Assembly: GCA_021798415.1 (NCBI GenBank)
Contig: JAJZGO010000019.1
Location: 1 to 19,891 of the forward strand
Length of the DNA: 19,891 nucleotides
Reading direction: 5' to 3'
DNA from: Thermoplasmata archaeon
Lineage (GTDB): Archaea; Thermoplasmatota; Thermoplasmata; Lutacidiplasmatales; UBA184
How positions within the stretch are numbered: position 1 is the stretch's first letter; every line of letters starts with the position of its first letter. Positions 1 to 7,249 of the stretch are shown here, piece after piece. The notes below the pieces were generated by a model. The model was given only the letters and a program-made list of their open reading frames with translations, did not search any database and was not told the DNA's origin. A program made the position numbers and the translations under genes.

Positions 1-1026
1 CGAGCGCACGAGCAGGCCGAGCCGCTCGAGCTCGGCGACCGCCGCCGCTCGGGCCTCGTCGACGCCCAGGCCCCGGAACGGCTCGGGCACCCAGTCGCCG
101 GTCAGCCGCGCCTGGGCGTCGAGGATCTCGGGCGGCATCGGGAGCTCGGGGTGGCGGCGGGAGATCTCGAAGTCGACGAGGTCGTGCCGCGGCGTCACCT
201 TGAGCGCGCCGGCCCCGAACGCGGGGTCGATCGCGCTGTCGGTGATCACCGGGACGCTCCGGTCGGTCATCGGGACGCGGACCGACCGGCCCGCGGCCGT
301 GGCGTACCGGGCGTCGTCGGGGTGGACCGCGACCGCGACGTCCCCGAAGATCGTCTCCGGCCGGACGGTCGCCACCTCGAGGCCGCCGGGCGCGCCGTCC
401 GCCCAGGGATAGCGGACGTACACGAGCGTCGCGTCCTCCTCCGTGTGGACGACCTCGAGGTCGGAGACCGCCGACCGCAACCGGGGGTCCCAGTTCACGA
501 TCCGTTCCCCGCGGTAGATGAGGCCGTCCCGGTAGAGCCGAACGAACACCTCGCGCGTGGCGCGGATGCTCGGCGGGTCGAACGTGTAGCGGAACCGGTC
601 CCAATCGAGGGAGAAGCCGCCGCGGCGCGTCTGCTCGACGATCCGGGCCGCGTGGTCCGCCCGCCACCGCTCGATCTCCCGCAGGGCGTCGTCGCGCGGA
701 AGCTCCTCGAGTCGGACCCCCTGCTTCGCGAGCCGCCGCCGGACCTCGACCTGGGTCGCGAGGCCCGCGTGGTCGAGCCCCGGGACCCAGACGGTCGGGA
801 CTCCCCGCATCCGATGGTGGCGGACGAGCACGTCGGCGACGGTGTCGCCGAGCATGTGGCCGAGCGTGAGGATCCCGGTCACGTTCGGCGGCGGAAGGAC
901 GATCGAGAACCCCGGGCGGCCGGGCCGCTCGGGTGCCCGGAACGCGGCGCGGCCGTCCCACTCGGCCTGCCACTTTGCCTCGACCGCCTTCGGCTCGAAG
1001 CGGGTCGGGAGCGTGTCGCCCGTCAG
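1..1026 (-). CDS. valS: Valyl-tRNA synthetase, bacterial type (N-terminal 342 residues; 3' end outside the window)
   Basis: This class I aminoacyl-tRNA synthetase charges tRNA-Val in the cytoplasm. The visible part holds the start of the Rossmann catalytic domain, with PPPNVTG at about residues 45-51, TLGH in the HIGH position at 54-57 and PGLDHAGLATQ at about 82-92. NWDP at 178-181 follows. The CP1 editing domain comes next, with ATVRPET at about 219-225 and GAGALKVTPRHD at about 271-282. The KMSKS and anticodon-binding regions lie beyond the window edge. PPPNVTG with DHAG.ATQ is the bacterial/eukaryotic ValRS signature, so the gene was probably acquired by an archaeon. No ATG, GTG or TTG lies in frame near the N-terminus; the first is the GTG inside PPPNVTG. 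I place the start at CTG 1026..1024. It overlaps the permease stop as CTGA and follows a GGAGG site. The family call is firm and the start is inferred. Confidence 0.93.
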   Translation of the reverse strand, partial: MTGDTLPTRFEPKAVEAKWQAEWDGRAAFRAPERPGRPGFSIVLPPPNVTGILTLGHMLGDTVADVLVRHHRMRGVPTVWVPGLDHAGLATQVEVRRRLAKQGVRLEELPRDDALREIERWRADHAARIVEQTRRGGFSLDWDRFRYTFDPPSIRATREVFVRLYRDGLIYRGERIVNWDPRLRSAVSDLEVVHTEEDATLVYVRYPWADGAPGGLEVATVRPETIFGDVAVAVHPDDARYATAAGRSVRVPMTDRSVPVITDSAIDPAFGAGALKVTPRHDLVDFEISRRHPELPMPPEILDAQARLTGDWVPEPFRGLGVDEARAAAVAELERLGLLVRS

Positions 1027-2690
1027 CGTTCCCGCCTCCCGAGCGCCAGCGGCCCGACGACCGCAAGCTCGGCGATCGCGACGAGGGCCATCGCCTCGAG
1101 GCCCACCGAGAACCGTCCCGCGCCGAGCAGGCGGAACGCGAGGAGCGGGAGGCCGGCGATCACGACCCCGGGGACCGCCACGAGGGCCGCCACCCACGCT
1201 CCCGAGTAGAGGTTGGTGATGGGGAGGCCCTTCGTGCGCGCGCGCCAGAAGAGGACGCCGAGCTCGAAGAGCGCCGCCGCCCCGACCGCGGGGAGCTCGG
1301 CCAGGACGAACACCGCGAAGAGCGCCGGATCGAAGACCCGCGCGAGCGTGAACCCGAGGACGATCCCGGCGGCCGCCAGGTACATCCCGACGACGAGACC
1401 GACCTTGCCGAGGACGACCGAGCGGTCGGTGACCGGCAGCGTACGGCCGTAGGAGTAGGCGAACACCTCGATCGCGAAGAACGCGGGGCCGAAGAAGGTT
1501 GCGACGAGCGCGGCCGTGGCGACCGCGCCGAGGGCGAGGCCGAGCGCCTCGTCGGGGGACGGGGCGCTCCCGAACGTGTACAGGCCGATCGCGAGGGCGT
1601 CGAGGATCGGGAGAAGGATCACGAACGCGTACCCCGGCGTCCGGCTGGCGATCCGAAGATCCTTCACGAGCACGGCGAACGCCGCGCGTCGGGCCCGGAT
1701 CGGTTCGTTCGCGAGCGGACCGGCGGTCGAGGATCGGACCGGAACGTGCCCGACCCGCGCGACCGACCCGGCGACCCACGCGAGCGCGCCGACGGCGAGC
1801 CCGCCGTACCCCGCGCACGCTCCGAGGACCGCGACGGTCCCGGCGGGACCGAGACCGAGTCCCCCCGGACCCGTGGCCGCGACCGCCGGCAGGACGGCGA
1901 GAGGGACCGGGAAGGCGACGAGCAAGAGGCGACCGGCCGAGAGCGGTCCCGTGTCGCCGCCGACGTGCCCGAGGAGGTCGAAGAGCGCGGGCGCGGCCGT
2001 CACGAAGGCGAACACCGCGAACGCGGGGAGGAGCCAGAGGACGAGGTACGCCCAGCGGACGATCGTTCGGCCTCCTCCGCCCCGCGAGCCCTGCACCCGG
2101 CGGACGAAGAAGCGCCCGGTGAGGAGCGAGAGGGCGAGCGCGAAGGCGACGGCGGCGAGCGCTCCCGGGACGACCGCGAGGCCGACGAGCGGTCCCAGCG
2201 CGACGCCGAGGGCGAGCGGCGTGCCGACGAGCACCGTGAGGGCGGGCAGGTCGAAGAGCCGCACGTAGAGGAGGGCCGCGGCCCGTCGGAGCGTGCGCTC
2301 GTCGATCGGGAGCGGCTCGAGGACGGGGAGGACCCCCGACGAGAGGAACGTCGGGAGGATCTGCATGCCGGTCCACCAGAGGAACGCGAGGTCGAGGCTG
2401 AGGAGGCCGGTGACGACGCCGGTGTCGAAGACCCCGGGTCGGACCGGGGTCCCGTAGACGCCCGACGCGAGGGGCGCCGCCCGCACGAGGAAGGCGGCGC
2501 CTGCGGCGAGGAACGCGAGGACGGCGCTGACGATCGCCTTGCTCTCGAGGACCCGACGACGGGCCCGGGCGGCGAGCGCGTGCGCCGGGCCGGGGGGCAC
2601 GGGGTTCCCCTGCCGGAAGGCGTAGATCGCCTGGAGCGAGAGCTCGGCGAAGGCGAGGCCGCTCAGCCGGGCGGCCTCCCGCCAGCCCAT
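1023..2690 (-). CDS. ABC transporter membrane (permease) subunit, 555 aa
   Basis: This is an integral membrane protein with roughly a dozen hydrophobic segments spread from about residue 55 to the C-terminus. They are separated by short Arg/Glu-rich loops, and about 50 mostly soluble residues precede them. No ATP-binding motifs are present. Its ATG directly follows the TAG of the ABC ATPase gene (TAGATG), with a GGGGAG-like ribosome site in the end of that gene, so the two are almost certainly translated together as one transporter. The ATPase resembles the ABC-2 exporter class, which makes export of a lipid, drug or polysaccharide possible. I cannot name the substrate, and the permease itself has no motif I recognise beyond its membrane topology. 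The gene ends in the CTGA junction with valS. Confidence 0.8.
   Translation of the reverse strand: MGWREAARLSGLAFAELSLQAIYAFRQGNPVPPGPAHALAARARRRVLESKAIVSAVLAFLAAGAAFLVRAAPLASGVYGTPVRPGVFDTGVVTGLLSLDLAFLWWTGMQILPTFLSSGVLPVLEPLPIDERTLRRAAALLYVRLFDLPALTVLVGTPLALGVALGPLVGLAVVPGALAAVAFALALSLLTGRFFVRRVQGSRGGGGRTIVRWAYLVLWLLPAFAVFAFVTAAPALFDLLGHVGGDTGPLSAGRLLLVAFPVPLAVLPAVAATGPGGLGLGPAGTVAVLGACAGYGGLAVGALAWVAGSVARVGHVPVRSSTAGPLANEPIRARRAAFAVLVKDLRIASRTPGYAFVILLPILDALAIGLYTFGSAPSPDEALGLALGAVATAALVATFFGPAFFAIEVFAYSYGRTLPVTDRSVVLGKVGLVVGMYLAAAGIVLGFTLARVFDPALFAVFVLAELPAVGAAALFELGVLFWRARTKGLPITNLYSGAWVAALVAVPGVVIAGLPLLAFRLLGAGRFSVGLEAMALVAIAELAVVGPLALGRRER
1035..1039 (-). promoter_or_regulatory. Shine-Dalgarno site deciding the valS CTG start
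   Basis: GGAGG on the minus strand lies 8 nt before CTG 1026..1024, within the last codons of the permease gene. No ATG, GTG or TTG is in frame for about 100 nt upstream, nor downstream until inside the catalytic motif. This site is therefore the main argument for CTG initiation. Confidence 0.6.
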
Positions 2691-3476
2691 CTACGGCTCC
2701 CCGAGCGAGTCGACCGCGGCGCGGACCCCGTCCCCCTCGTCCGTCAACTCGAGGAAGATCTCCTCGAGCGTCGCGTCGCCCGCCGCGACGCGGGAGCGGA
2801 GCGCCTCGAGCGTCCCCTCGCCCCGGAGGACCCCTCGGTCGAGGATGCCGACCCGGTGGCAGAGCCGTTCGGCGACCTCCATCGTGTGGGTCGAGAAGAG
2901 GACCCCGCGATGTCCGTCGGCGACGTACCGCACGAGCATCTCCTTCACGAGCCGGACCGACCGGGGATCGAGGCCGTTCAGGGGTTCGTCGAGGACGAGG
3001 AGCGGCGGCTGGTGGAGGAACGCCGCGATGAGGAGGACCTTCTGGCGCGTGCCGTTCGACAGGGCGACGATCGGCTCGTCGAACTCCCCGGCCAGGCGGA
3101 AGGCGGTCGCGTACGCGCGGACCCGCTCCGTCGTGGTCCCCGGGTCGAGCCGCCGGACGCTCGCGACGAACTCGAGGAACTCCCGCGGGGTCAACGCCTC
3201 GTAGAGCAGGGAGGTCTCGGGGACGTAGCCGGTCGAGGCTTTCACCCGGATCGGGTCGATGGCGTTGTCGAGGCCGAAGACGGTGATGCGGCCCCCGACG
3301 GGGCGCACGAGGCCCACGATCGCCTTGATCGTGCTCGACTTGCCGGCCCCGTTCGACCCGAGGAGCCCGTAGATCTCGCCCGGCTCGACCGCGAACGAGA
3401 GCCGGTCGACCGCCCGGCGCTCCCCGTACGCCACCGAGAGCTCCTCCACCGATAGGGGCCGGTCGGCTGCGGTCAT
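2691..3476 (-). CDS. ABC transporter ATP-binding protein, 261 aa
   Basis: This cytoplasmic ATPase subunit powers the permease encoded next. All key motifs are visible: Walker A GSNGAGKS (residues 40-47), a signature sequence LSNGTRQK (139-146) that departs from LSGGQ, Walker B LLVLDEP (159-165) with catalytic Glu164, the D-loop GLD (168-170) and the H-loop His197 in FSTHTME. The Q-loop position reads YVPETSLL. This is the pattern of ABC-2 type exporter ATPases (CcmA/YhaQ-like). The length is normal for a single-domain ATPase. It is the first gene of the operon ATPase - permease - valS. The ATG at 3476 has no Shine-Dalgarno site but lies about 30 nt after a TATA-like islet, consistent with a leaderless or nearly leaderless mRNA. 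Confidence 0.93.
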   Translation of the reverse strand: MTAADRPLSVEELSVAYGERRAVDRLSFAVEPGEIYGLLGSNGAGKSSTIKAIVGLVRPVGGRITVFGLDNAIDPIRVKASTGYVPETSLLYEALTPREFLEFVASVRRLDPGTTTERVRAYATAFRLAGEFDEPIVALSNGTRQKVLLIAAFLHQPPLLVLDEPLNGLDPRSVRLVKEMLVRYVADGHRGVLFSTHTMEVAERLCHRVGILDRGVLRGEGTLEALRSRVAAGDATLEEIFLELTDEGDGVRAAVDSLGEP

Positions 3477-3502
3477 ACCGTGACCATCGAGCGGTTCCGG
3501 GG

Positions 3503-3510
3503 GATAAGAA
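3503..3510 (-). promoter_or_regulatory. TATA-like promoter element for the ABC transporter operon
   Basis: TTCTTATC on the minus strand is an AT-rich island in very GC-rich DNA, centred about 30 nt before the ATG at 3476. This spacing predicts a leader of only a few nucleotides. The short palindrome GGGCCGGCCC (3512-3521) sits immediately upstream, where a BRE would be; it may be chance. Confidence 0.5.
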
Positions 3511-3532
3511 GGGGCCGGCCCGGGACGCGGGG

Positions 3533-5011
3533 CTAGCGGGCTCGGACGAGCGGGTAGAGGATCACGTCCTTGATCGAGGCGGCACCGGTGAGCGCCATGA
3601 CGATCCGGTCGACCCCGAGGCCCACGCCGGCGGTCGGCGGCAGCCCAAAGCGCAGCGCCCGGACGAAGTCGCCGTCGTAGGCGTAGGTGTCGTCCCCCCG
3701 CTCCCCGAGCTGCTCGCGGAACCGACGTTCCTGTTCGTCGGGGTCGTTGAGCTCGGTGTACGCGTTGCCGAGCTCGTAGCCGGGCGCGAAGATCTCGAAC
3801 CGCTCGACGCGGCCGGGCTTCGAGCGGTGACGTTTCGCGAGCGGGGTCGTCGCCACGGGATGGTCGACCACGAACGTGATCCGGTCGAACGTCGGCTCCA
3901 CGTAATGCTCGAACAGCTTGTCGAGGAACGTCCCCGTCGAGGAGTTCTCGGGGACCGTCGAGCCGACGGCCCGGGCGAGGTCGCGCAGCTCGTCCCGGCT
4001 CTTCGAGAGCACGTCGGAGGTCCCGCTCGCGCGCTCGAGAGCCTCGACGAAGTCGACGGTCGGGAACGGCGGCCGGAACAGCGCCGCCCCCTGGCGGACC
4101 GCCGGGTCGTCCGGCCGGAGCTCCTCGACGCGGTCCGCGAGGCGGACGAAGAGCCCCTCCACGAGACGTCGCATGTCGTGGTAGTCGGCGTACGCCCAGT
4201 ACGCCTCGAGCTCGGTGAACTCGGGGGAGTGGGTCGAGTCGAGGTCCTCGTTGCGGAACGCCTTCGCGAGCTCGTAGACCCGCTCGACGCCCCCGACGAG
4301 CAGGCGCTTGAGCGGCAGCTCGAGCGAGATCCGCAGCCGGACCTCCCCGTCGAGGTAGTTCGACCGCGTGACGAACGGGGCGGCCGCCGCCCCGCTCGCG
4401 ACCGGCACGAGGATCGCGGTCTCGACTTCCCAGAACCCGGCGCCGTCGAGGTAGCGGCGCATCTCGCGGACGAGCTCGGAGCGCACGCGCAGGCGCTCGC
4501 GGCTCTCGGGCGAGGCGAGGAGCTCGAGGTAGCGGCGTCGGATGCGCTCTTCGAGGTCCTGGAGGCCGTGATATTTCTCGGGCGGAGGGGAGATCGCCTT
4601 CGCGAGGAGCGTCAACTCCCGGACCTCGAGCGACGGCTCGCCGCGTCGCGTGCGCGACGCGCGGCCCTCGGCGCCGACGAGGTCGCCCGGGTCGAGGTCG
4701 GAGAGCCAGGCGCGGTACGGGCCCTCGCCCAGCTCGTCGGCCCGCAGGAGGAGCTGGATCCGGCCCGCGCCGTCCTCGAGGTCGGCGAACGCGGTCTGCC
4801 CGTGCTCCCGAACGGCTTTCAGGCGGCCGGCGACGCGGAAGGTCTGGCCCGCGTCGGAGGTCCCCGGCGCGAGCGCCGCGCTCGCCGACCGGACGCGGTC
4901 GCTCGGGACCCGGTCGCGGAAGTCCCAGGGGTACGGCTCCCGACCGTCCGCGCGCAGGCGTGCGACCTTCGCCCGCCGCTCGTGCTCGAGCGGCGTCTCG
5001 TCGGCCGTCAC
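3533..5011 (-). CDS. lysS: Lysyl-tRNA synthetase, class II, 492 aa
   Basis: This enzyme charges tRNA-Lys in the cytoplasm. The N-terminal OB-fold anticodon-binding domain spans about residues 55-140. The class II catalytic core follows: motif 1 around RRYLDGAGFWEVET (185-198), motif 2 with FRNE (252-255) and HSPEFTELEAYWAYADY (261-277), and motif 3 GLGVDR (464-469) close to the C-terminus. The stretch LELPLKRLLVGGVERVYEL is typical of LysRS rather than AspRS or AsnRS. Many archaea use an unrelated class I LysRS, so the class II form is informative about this lineage, though it is known in some archaea. Length is normal. The GTG start at 5011 lies 27 nt after a TATA-like islet and lacks a Shine-Dalgarno site, suggesting leaderless translation from its own promoter. 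Confidence 0.93.
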   Translation of the reverse strand: MTADETPLEHERRAKVARLRADGREPYPWDFRDRVPSDRVRSASAALAPGTSDAGQTFRVAGRLKAVREHGQTAFADLEDGAGRIQLLLRADELGEGPYRAWLSDLDPGDLVGAEGRASRTRRGEPSLEVRELTLLAKAISPPPEKYHGLQDLEERIRRRYLELLASPESRERLRVRSELVREMRRYLDGAGFWEVETAILVPVASGAAAAPFVTRSNYLDGEVRLRISLELPLKRLLVGGVERVYELAKAFRNEDLDSTHSPEFTELEAYWAYADYHDMRRLVEGLFVRLADRVEELRPDDPAVRQGAALFRPPFPTVDFVEALERASGTSDVLSKSRDELRDLARAVGSTVPENSSTGTFLDKLFEHYVEPTFDRITFVVDHPVATTPLAKRHRSKPGRVERFEIFAPGYELGNAYTELNDPDEQERRFREQLGERGDDTYAYDGDFVRALRFGLPPTAGVGLGVDRIVMALTGAASIKDVILYPLVRAR

Positions 5012-5033
5012 GCCCCGGCGAGGAGAGCGCGGG

Positions 5034-5041
5034 TAGAAAAT
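5034..5041 (-). promoter_or_regulatory. TATA-like promoter element for lysS
   Basis: ATTTTCTA on the minus strand is centred about 27 nt before the GTG start of lysS. That is the distance expected when transcription starts at the initiation codon itself. Confidence 0.5.
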
Positions 5042-5061
5042 GCCTCGCGTGCGCGCGCGAG

Positions 5062-5463
5062 CTAGGCCGGTGGGCTCTCGAGCGCGTACCGCTCGACCCC
5101 GCCCGGTCGGAAGAGGGCGAGGTGCTCGGGCACCGCCGGGTCCTTTCCGGCCGGGTGCGCGGGCTCGTGGAGGAGCAGGTAGGTGCCGAGGAAGAACTCG
5201 GCGGCCGCGTCCCCGCCTCCGATGCCGTAGCTCACGTAGTCCGAGAAATAGACGTGGAGCTGCGCCGAGTGGCGTTGCCGCAGCGCCTCGAGGAACTTCG
5301 GGAGTTCTTCGGGTCCCTTGCGGCCGAGCTCCTCGACCAGGTCGCGGAGGATCGGCCGCTGGCTGATCCCGGCGAGACCGTCGTACGCGAGGTAGATCGC
5401 GGGTCGGGGCTCGATCGAGACGATGTCGAGCCGGAGGACGCCCTCGACGGGCTTCGTTCGCAT
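5062..5463 (-). CDS. Uncharacterised protein, 133 aa
   Basis: I do not recognise this protein. It has no signal peptide, membrane segment or metal-binding cluster. Visible features are a hydrophobic strand pattern near the N-terminus (LRLDIVSIEPRPAIYLAYDG, about residues 11-30), a charged helix-like region (about 37-65), an aromatic stretch HVYFSDYVSYGIGGG (about 70-84), then AEFFLGTYLLLHE (about 88-100) and a Pro-rich tail. It looks like a small soluble alpha/beta protein. Coding is supported by its own TATA-like islet about 28 nt before the ATG and by clean gaps of 50 and 85 nt to lysS and the thermosome gene. The ATG has no Shine-Dalgarno site, fitting a leaderless mRNA. Function is unknown. 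Confidence 0.75.
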   Translation of the reverse strand: MRTKPVEGVLRLDIVSIEPRPAIYLAYDGLAGISQRPILRDLVEELGRKGPEELPKFLEALRQRHSAQLHVYFSDYVSYGIGGGDAAAEFFLGTYLLLHEPAHPAGKDPAVPEHLALFRPGGVERYALESPPA

Positions 5464-5486
5464 GGCGAGCGGCCTACCCGCCTCCC

Positions 5487-5496
5487 GTTAAGAAGA
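5487..5496 (-). promoter_or_regulatory. TATA-like promoter element for the 133-aa protein gene
   Basis: TCTTCTTAAC on the minus strand is centred about 28 nt before the ATG at 5463. It also forms the pyrimidine-rich tail just after the hairpin at 5500-5528, so terminator and promoter functions may overlap here. Confidence 0.45.
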
Positions 5497-5499
5497 CTT

Positions 5500-5528
5500 C
5501 GGGCCGGCGCGCGTTCCGCGCCGGCCCG
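5500..5528 (-). terminator. GC-rich hairpin after the thermosome gene, possible terminator
   Basis: Twelve perfectly paired bases (arms 5500-5511 and 5517-5528, CGGGCCGGCGCG against its complement) enclose a 5-nt loop. The hairpin begins 20 nt after the thermosome stop codon. On the minus strand it is followed by GAAGTCTTCTTAAC, which is pyrimidine-rich but not a pure U tract. It could end transcription or protect the 3' end of a highly expressed mRNA. Confidence 0.5.
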
Positions 5529-5548
5529 GGAAACGGTTCTTCGCCGGC

Positions 5549-7174
5549 CTAGTGGTCGTGGCCGCCGGGGCCGCCACCGGGGGCGGGACCCGACTTCTTC
5601 GAGGCGATGACGTCGTCGATCCGCAGCACCATGTTCGCGACCTCGGTCGCGGAGTTCAGCGCCTGGCGCTTCACGCGGGCCGGCTCGATCACGCGCAGCT
5701 TCCACATGTCGGCCGCCTTGCCGTCGGCGAGGTTGAGCCCGAGGTTCTTGTTGGCGGACGGGCCGCCGTGGCCGCTCCTCAGCTCGATGAGGGCGTTGAT
5801 CGAATCGAAGCCGCCGTTCTCCGCGAGCGCCCACGGGATCGCCTCGAGCGACTGCGCGAACGACTCGACCGCGAGCTGCTCCCGGCCGCCGACCGAGCTC
5901 GCCCACTTGCGCAGCTTGACGGCGAGGTCGATCTCGGTGGCGCCTCCGCCGGGACAGACGACCCCGTCCTCGAGGACGCTCCCGACGACCTTGAGGGCGT
6001 CGTGGAGCGAGCGCTCGACCTCTTGGGTGACGTGCTCGGTGCCGCCCCGGATCAGGATCGAGACCGAGCGCGGGTTCGAGCAGCCCGTGACGTACGTCAT
6101 GTGGTCCTCGCCGACCTTGCGCTCGTCCACCTTCGCGGCCCGGCCGAGGTCGGACGGGTTGAGCTCCTTGATCCCCGTGACGATCTTGCCACCGGTCGCG
6201 CGGGCGAGCTTCTGGAGGTCGGACTCCTTGACCTGCTTCACCGCGTAGATCCCCTCCTTCGCGAGGTAGTGGAGGACGACGTCGTCGATCCCCTTCTGGC
6301 AGACGACCACGTTCGCGCCGGCCGCCTTGATCGCGGCGACCATCTGGCGGAACGTCTTCTCTTCCTCGTCGAGGAAGCTCTGGATCTGGGACGGGTTCTT
6401 GATGTTGATCTTGCTCTCGATCTCGGTCTTCTTGATCTCGAGGGCGGAGTTGAGGAGCGCGAGCTTCGCGTCCGAGACCTCCGAGGGCATCCGGGAGTGT
6501 CCGCGCTCCTTGTCGAGGATGATCCCCTCGATGAGCTCGGTGTCGGAGATCGTGCCGCCGTGGCGCTTCTCGACCTTGATCTGGTCGACGTCGCACACGG
6601 TCTTGCCGCCCCGCTGCTCGGCGATCTTCTGGACCGCCTTCACGACGATGCGCGCGAGCTCGTCCCGCGAGCCGTAGACGCCCTTCGAACCCATCGCGGT
6701 GATCGCGCAGTCGACGAGCACCGAGTCGTCGCCCGCCTTCACCGTCGTGCCGATCTCGGCGTCGAGGAGCCGCTGGGCCTCCTGGAGGGCGAGCTGGAAT
6801 CCCCGGGTGATGACCGTCGGGTGGACGTTCTGCTCGAGCAGGCTCTCGGCGCGCTTCAATAGCTCGCCCGCGAGGACGACCGCGGTGGTCGTTCCGTCGC
6901 CGCACTGCTGGTCCTGGGTCTTCGCGACCTCGACCAGCATCTTCGCGGCCGGATGCTCGACGTCGATGTCCTTCAGGATCGTGACGCCGTCGTTCGTGAT
7001 CGTGATGTCGCCCATCGAGTCGACGAGCATCTTGTCCATGCCGCGCGGACCGAGGGTCGTTCGCACCGTGTCCGCGACGGCCCGGGCCGCCGCGATGTTG
7101 TTCGCCGTCGCACCCTTGCCGCGTTCGCGCTCAGTTCCTTCCCTCAGGACGAGAATCGGAGTCCCCTGGAGCAT
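5549..7174 (-). CDS. thsA: Thermosome subunit (group II chaperonin), 541 aa
   Basis: This is a subunit of the double-ring archaeal chaperonin that folds proteins in a closed chamber driven by ATP. Hallmarks are TLGPRGMDKMLVD (about residues 40-52), NDGVTIL (61-67) and the nucleotide-binding motif GDGTTTAVV (92-100), with a typical apical domain in the middle and GGGATEIDLA in the C-terminal equatorial part. Full length is normal. The C-terminus is PGGGPGGHDH, a short Gly-rich tail ending in HDH rather than the common GGM repeats. Only one subunit gene lies in the window. It is a single-gene unit with the best TATA box here (7205-7212) and a hairpin after the stop. The alpha/beta assignment of the symbol is not determinable. 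Confidence 0.96.
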   Translation of the reverse strand: MLQGTPILVLREGTERERGKGATANNIAAARAVADTVRTTLGPRGMDKMLVDSMGDITITNDGVTILKDIDVEHPAAKMLVEVAKTQDQQCGDGTTTAVVLAGELLKRAESLLEQNVHPTVITRGFQLALQEAQRLLDAEIGTTVKAGDDSVLVDCAITAMGSKGVYGSRDELARIVVKAVQKIAEQRGGKTVCDVDQIKVEKRHGGTISDTELIEGIILDKERGHSRMPSEVSDAKLALLNSALEIKKTEIESKINIKNPSQIQSFLDEEEKTFRQMVAAIKAAGANVVVCQKGIDDVVLHYLAKEGIYAVKQVKESDLQKLARATGGKIVTGIKELNPSDLGRAAKVDERKVGEDHMTYVTGCSNPRSVSILIRGGTEHVTQEVERSLHDALKVVGSVLEDGVVCPGGGATEIDLAVKLRKWASSVGGREQLAVESFAQSLEAIPWALAENGGFDSINALIELRSGHGGPSANKNLGLNLADGKAADMWKLRVIEPARVKRQALNSATEVANMVLRIDDVIASKKSGPAPGGGPGGHDH

Positions 7175-7204
7175 CGTTTCACCGACTGTGGAATAATTGC
7201 GCTT

Positions 7205-7212
7205 CTATATAA
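7205..7212 (-). promoter_or_regulatory. TATA box of the thermosome gene
   Basis: TTATATAG on the minus strand is centred about 35 nt before the ATG at 7174, predicting a leader of about 10 nt. A second AT-rich patch (GCAATTATTC, 7191-7200) lies between it and the start. It could be an alternative TATA or part of a regulatory site. I recognise no known heat-shock operator. Confidence 0.7.
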
Positions 7213-7249
7213 TGCTACCTCGCCCGCCGGGGAGCCCGGGGCGTGTCGC

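Noticed and set aside
933..3455. Very long open frame on the plus strand (840 codons) opposite the permease and ABC ATPase genes
   Set aside because: Its product is an Arg/Glu/Asp/Gly-rich low-complexity string with no motif. The minus strand carries clear ValRS, permease and ATPase motifs. High GC makes stop codons rare in antisense frames.
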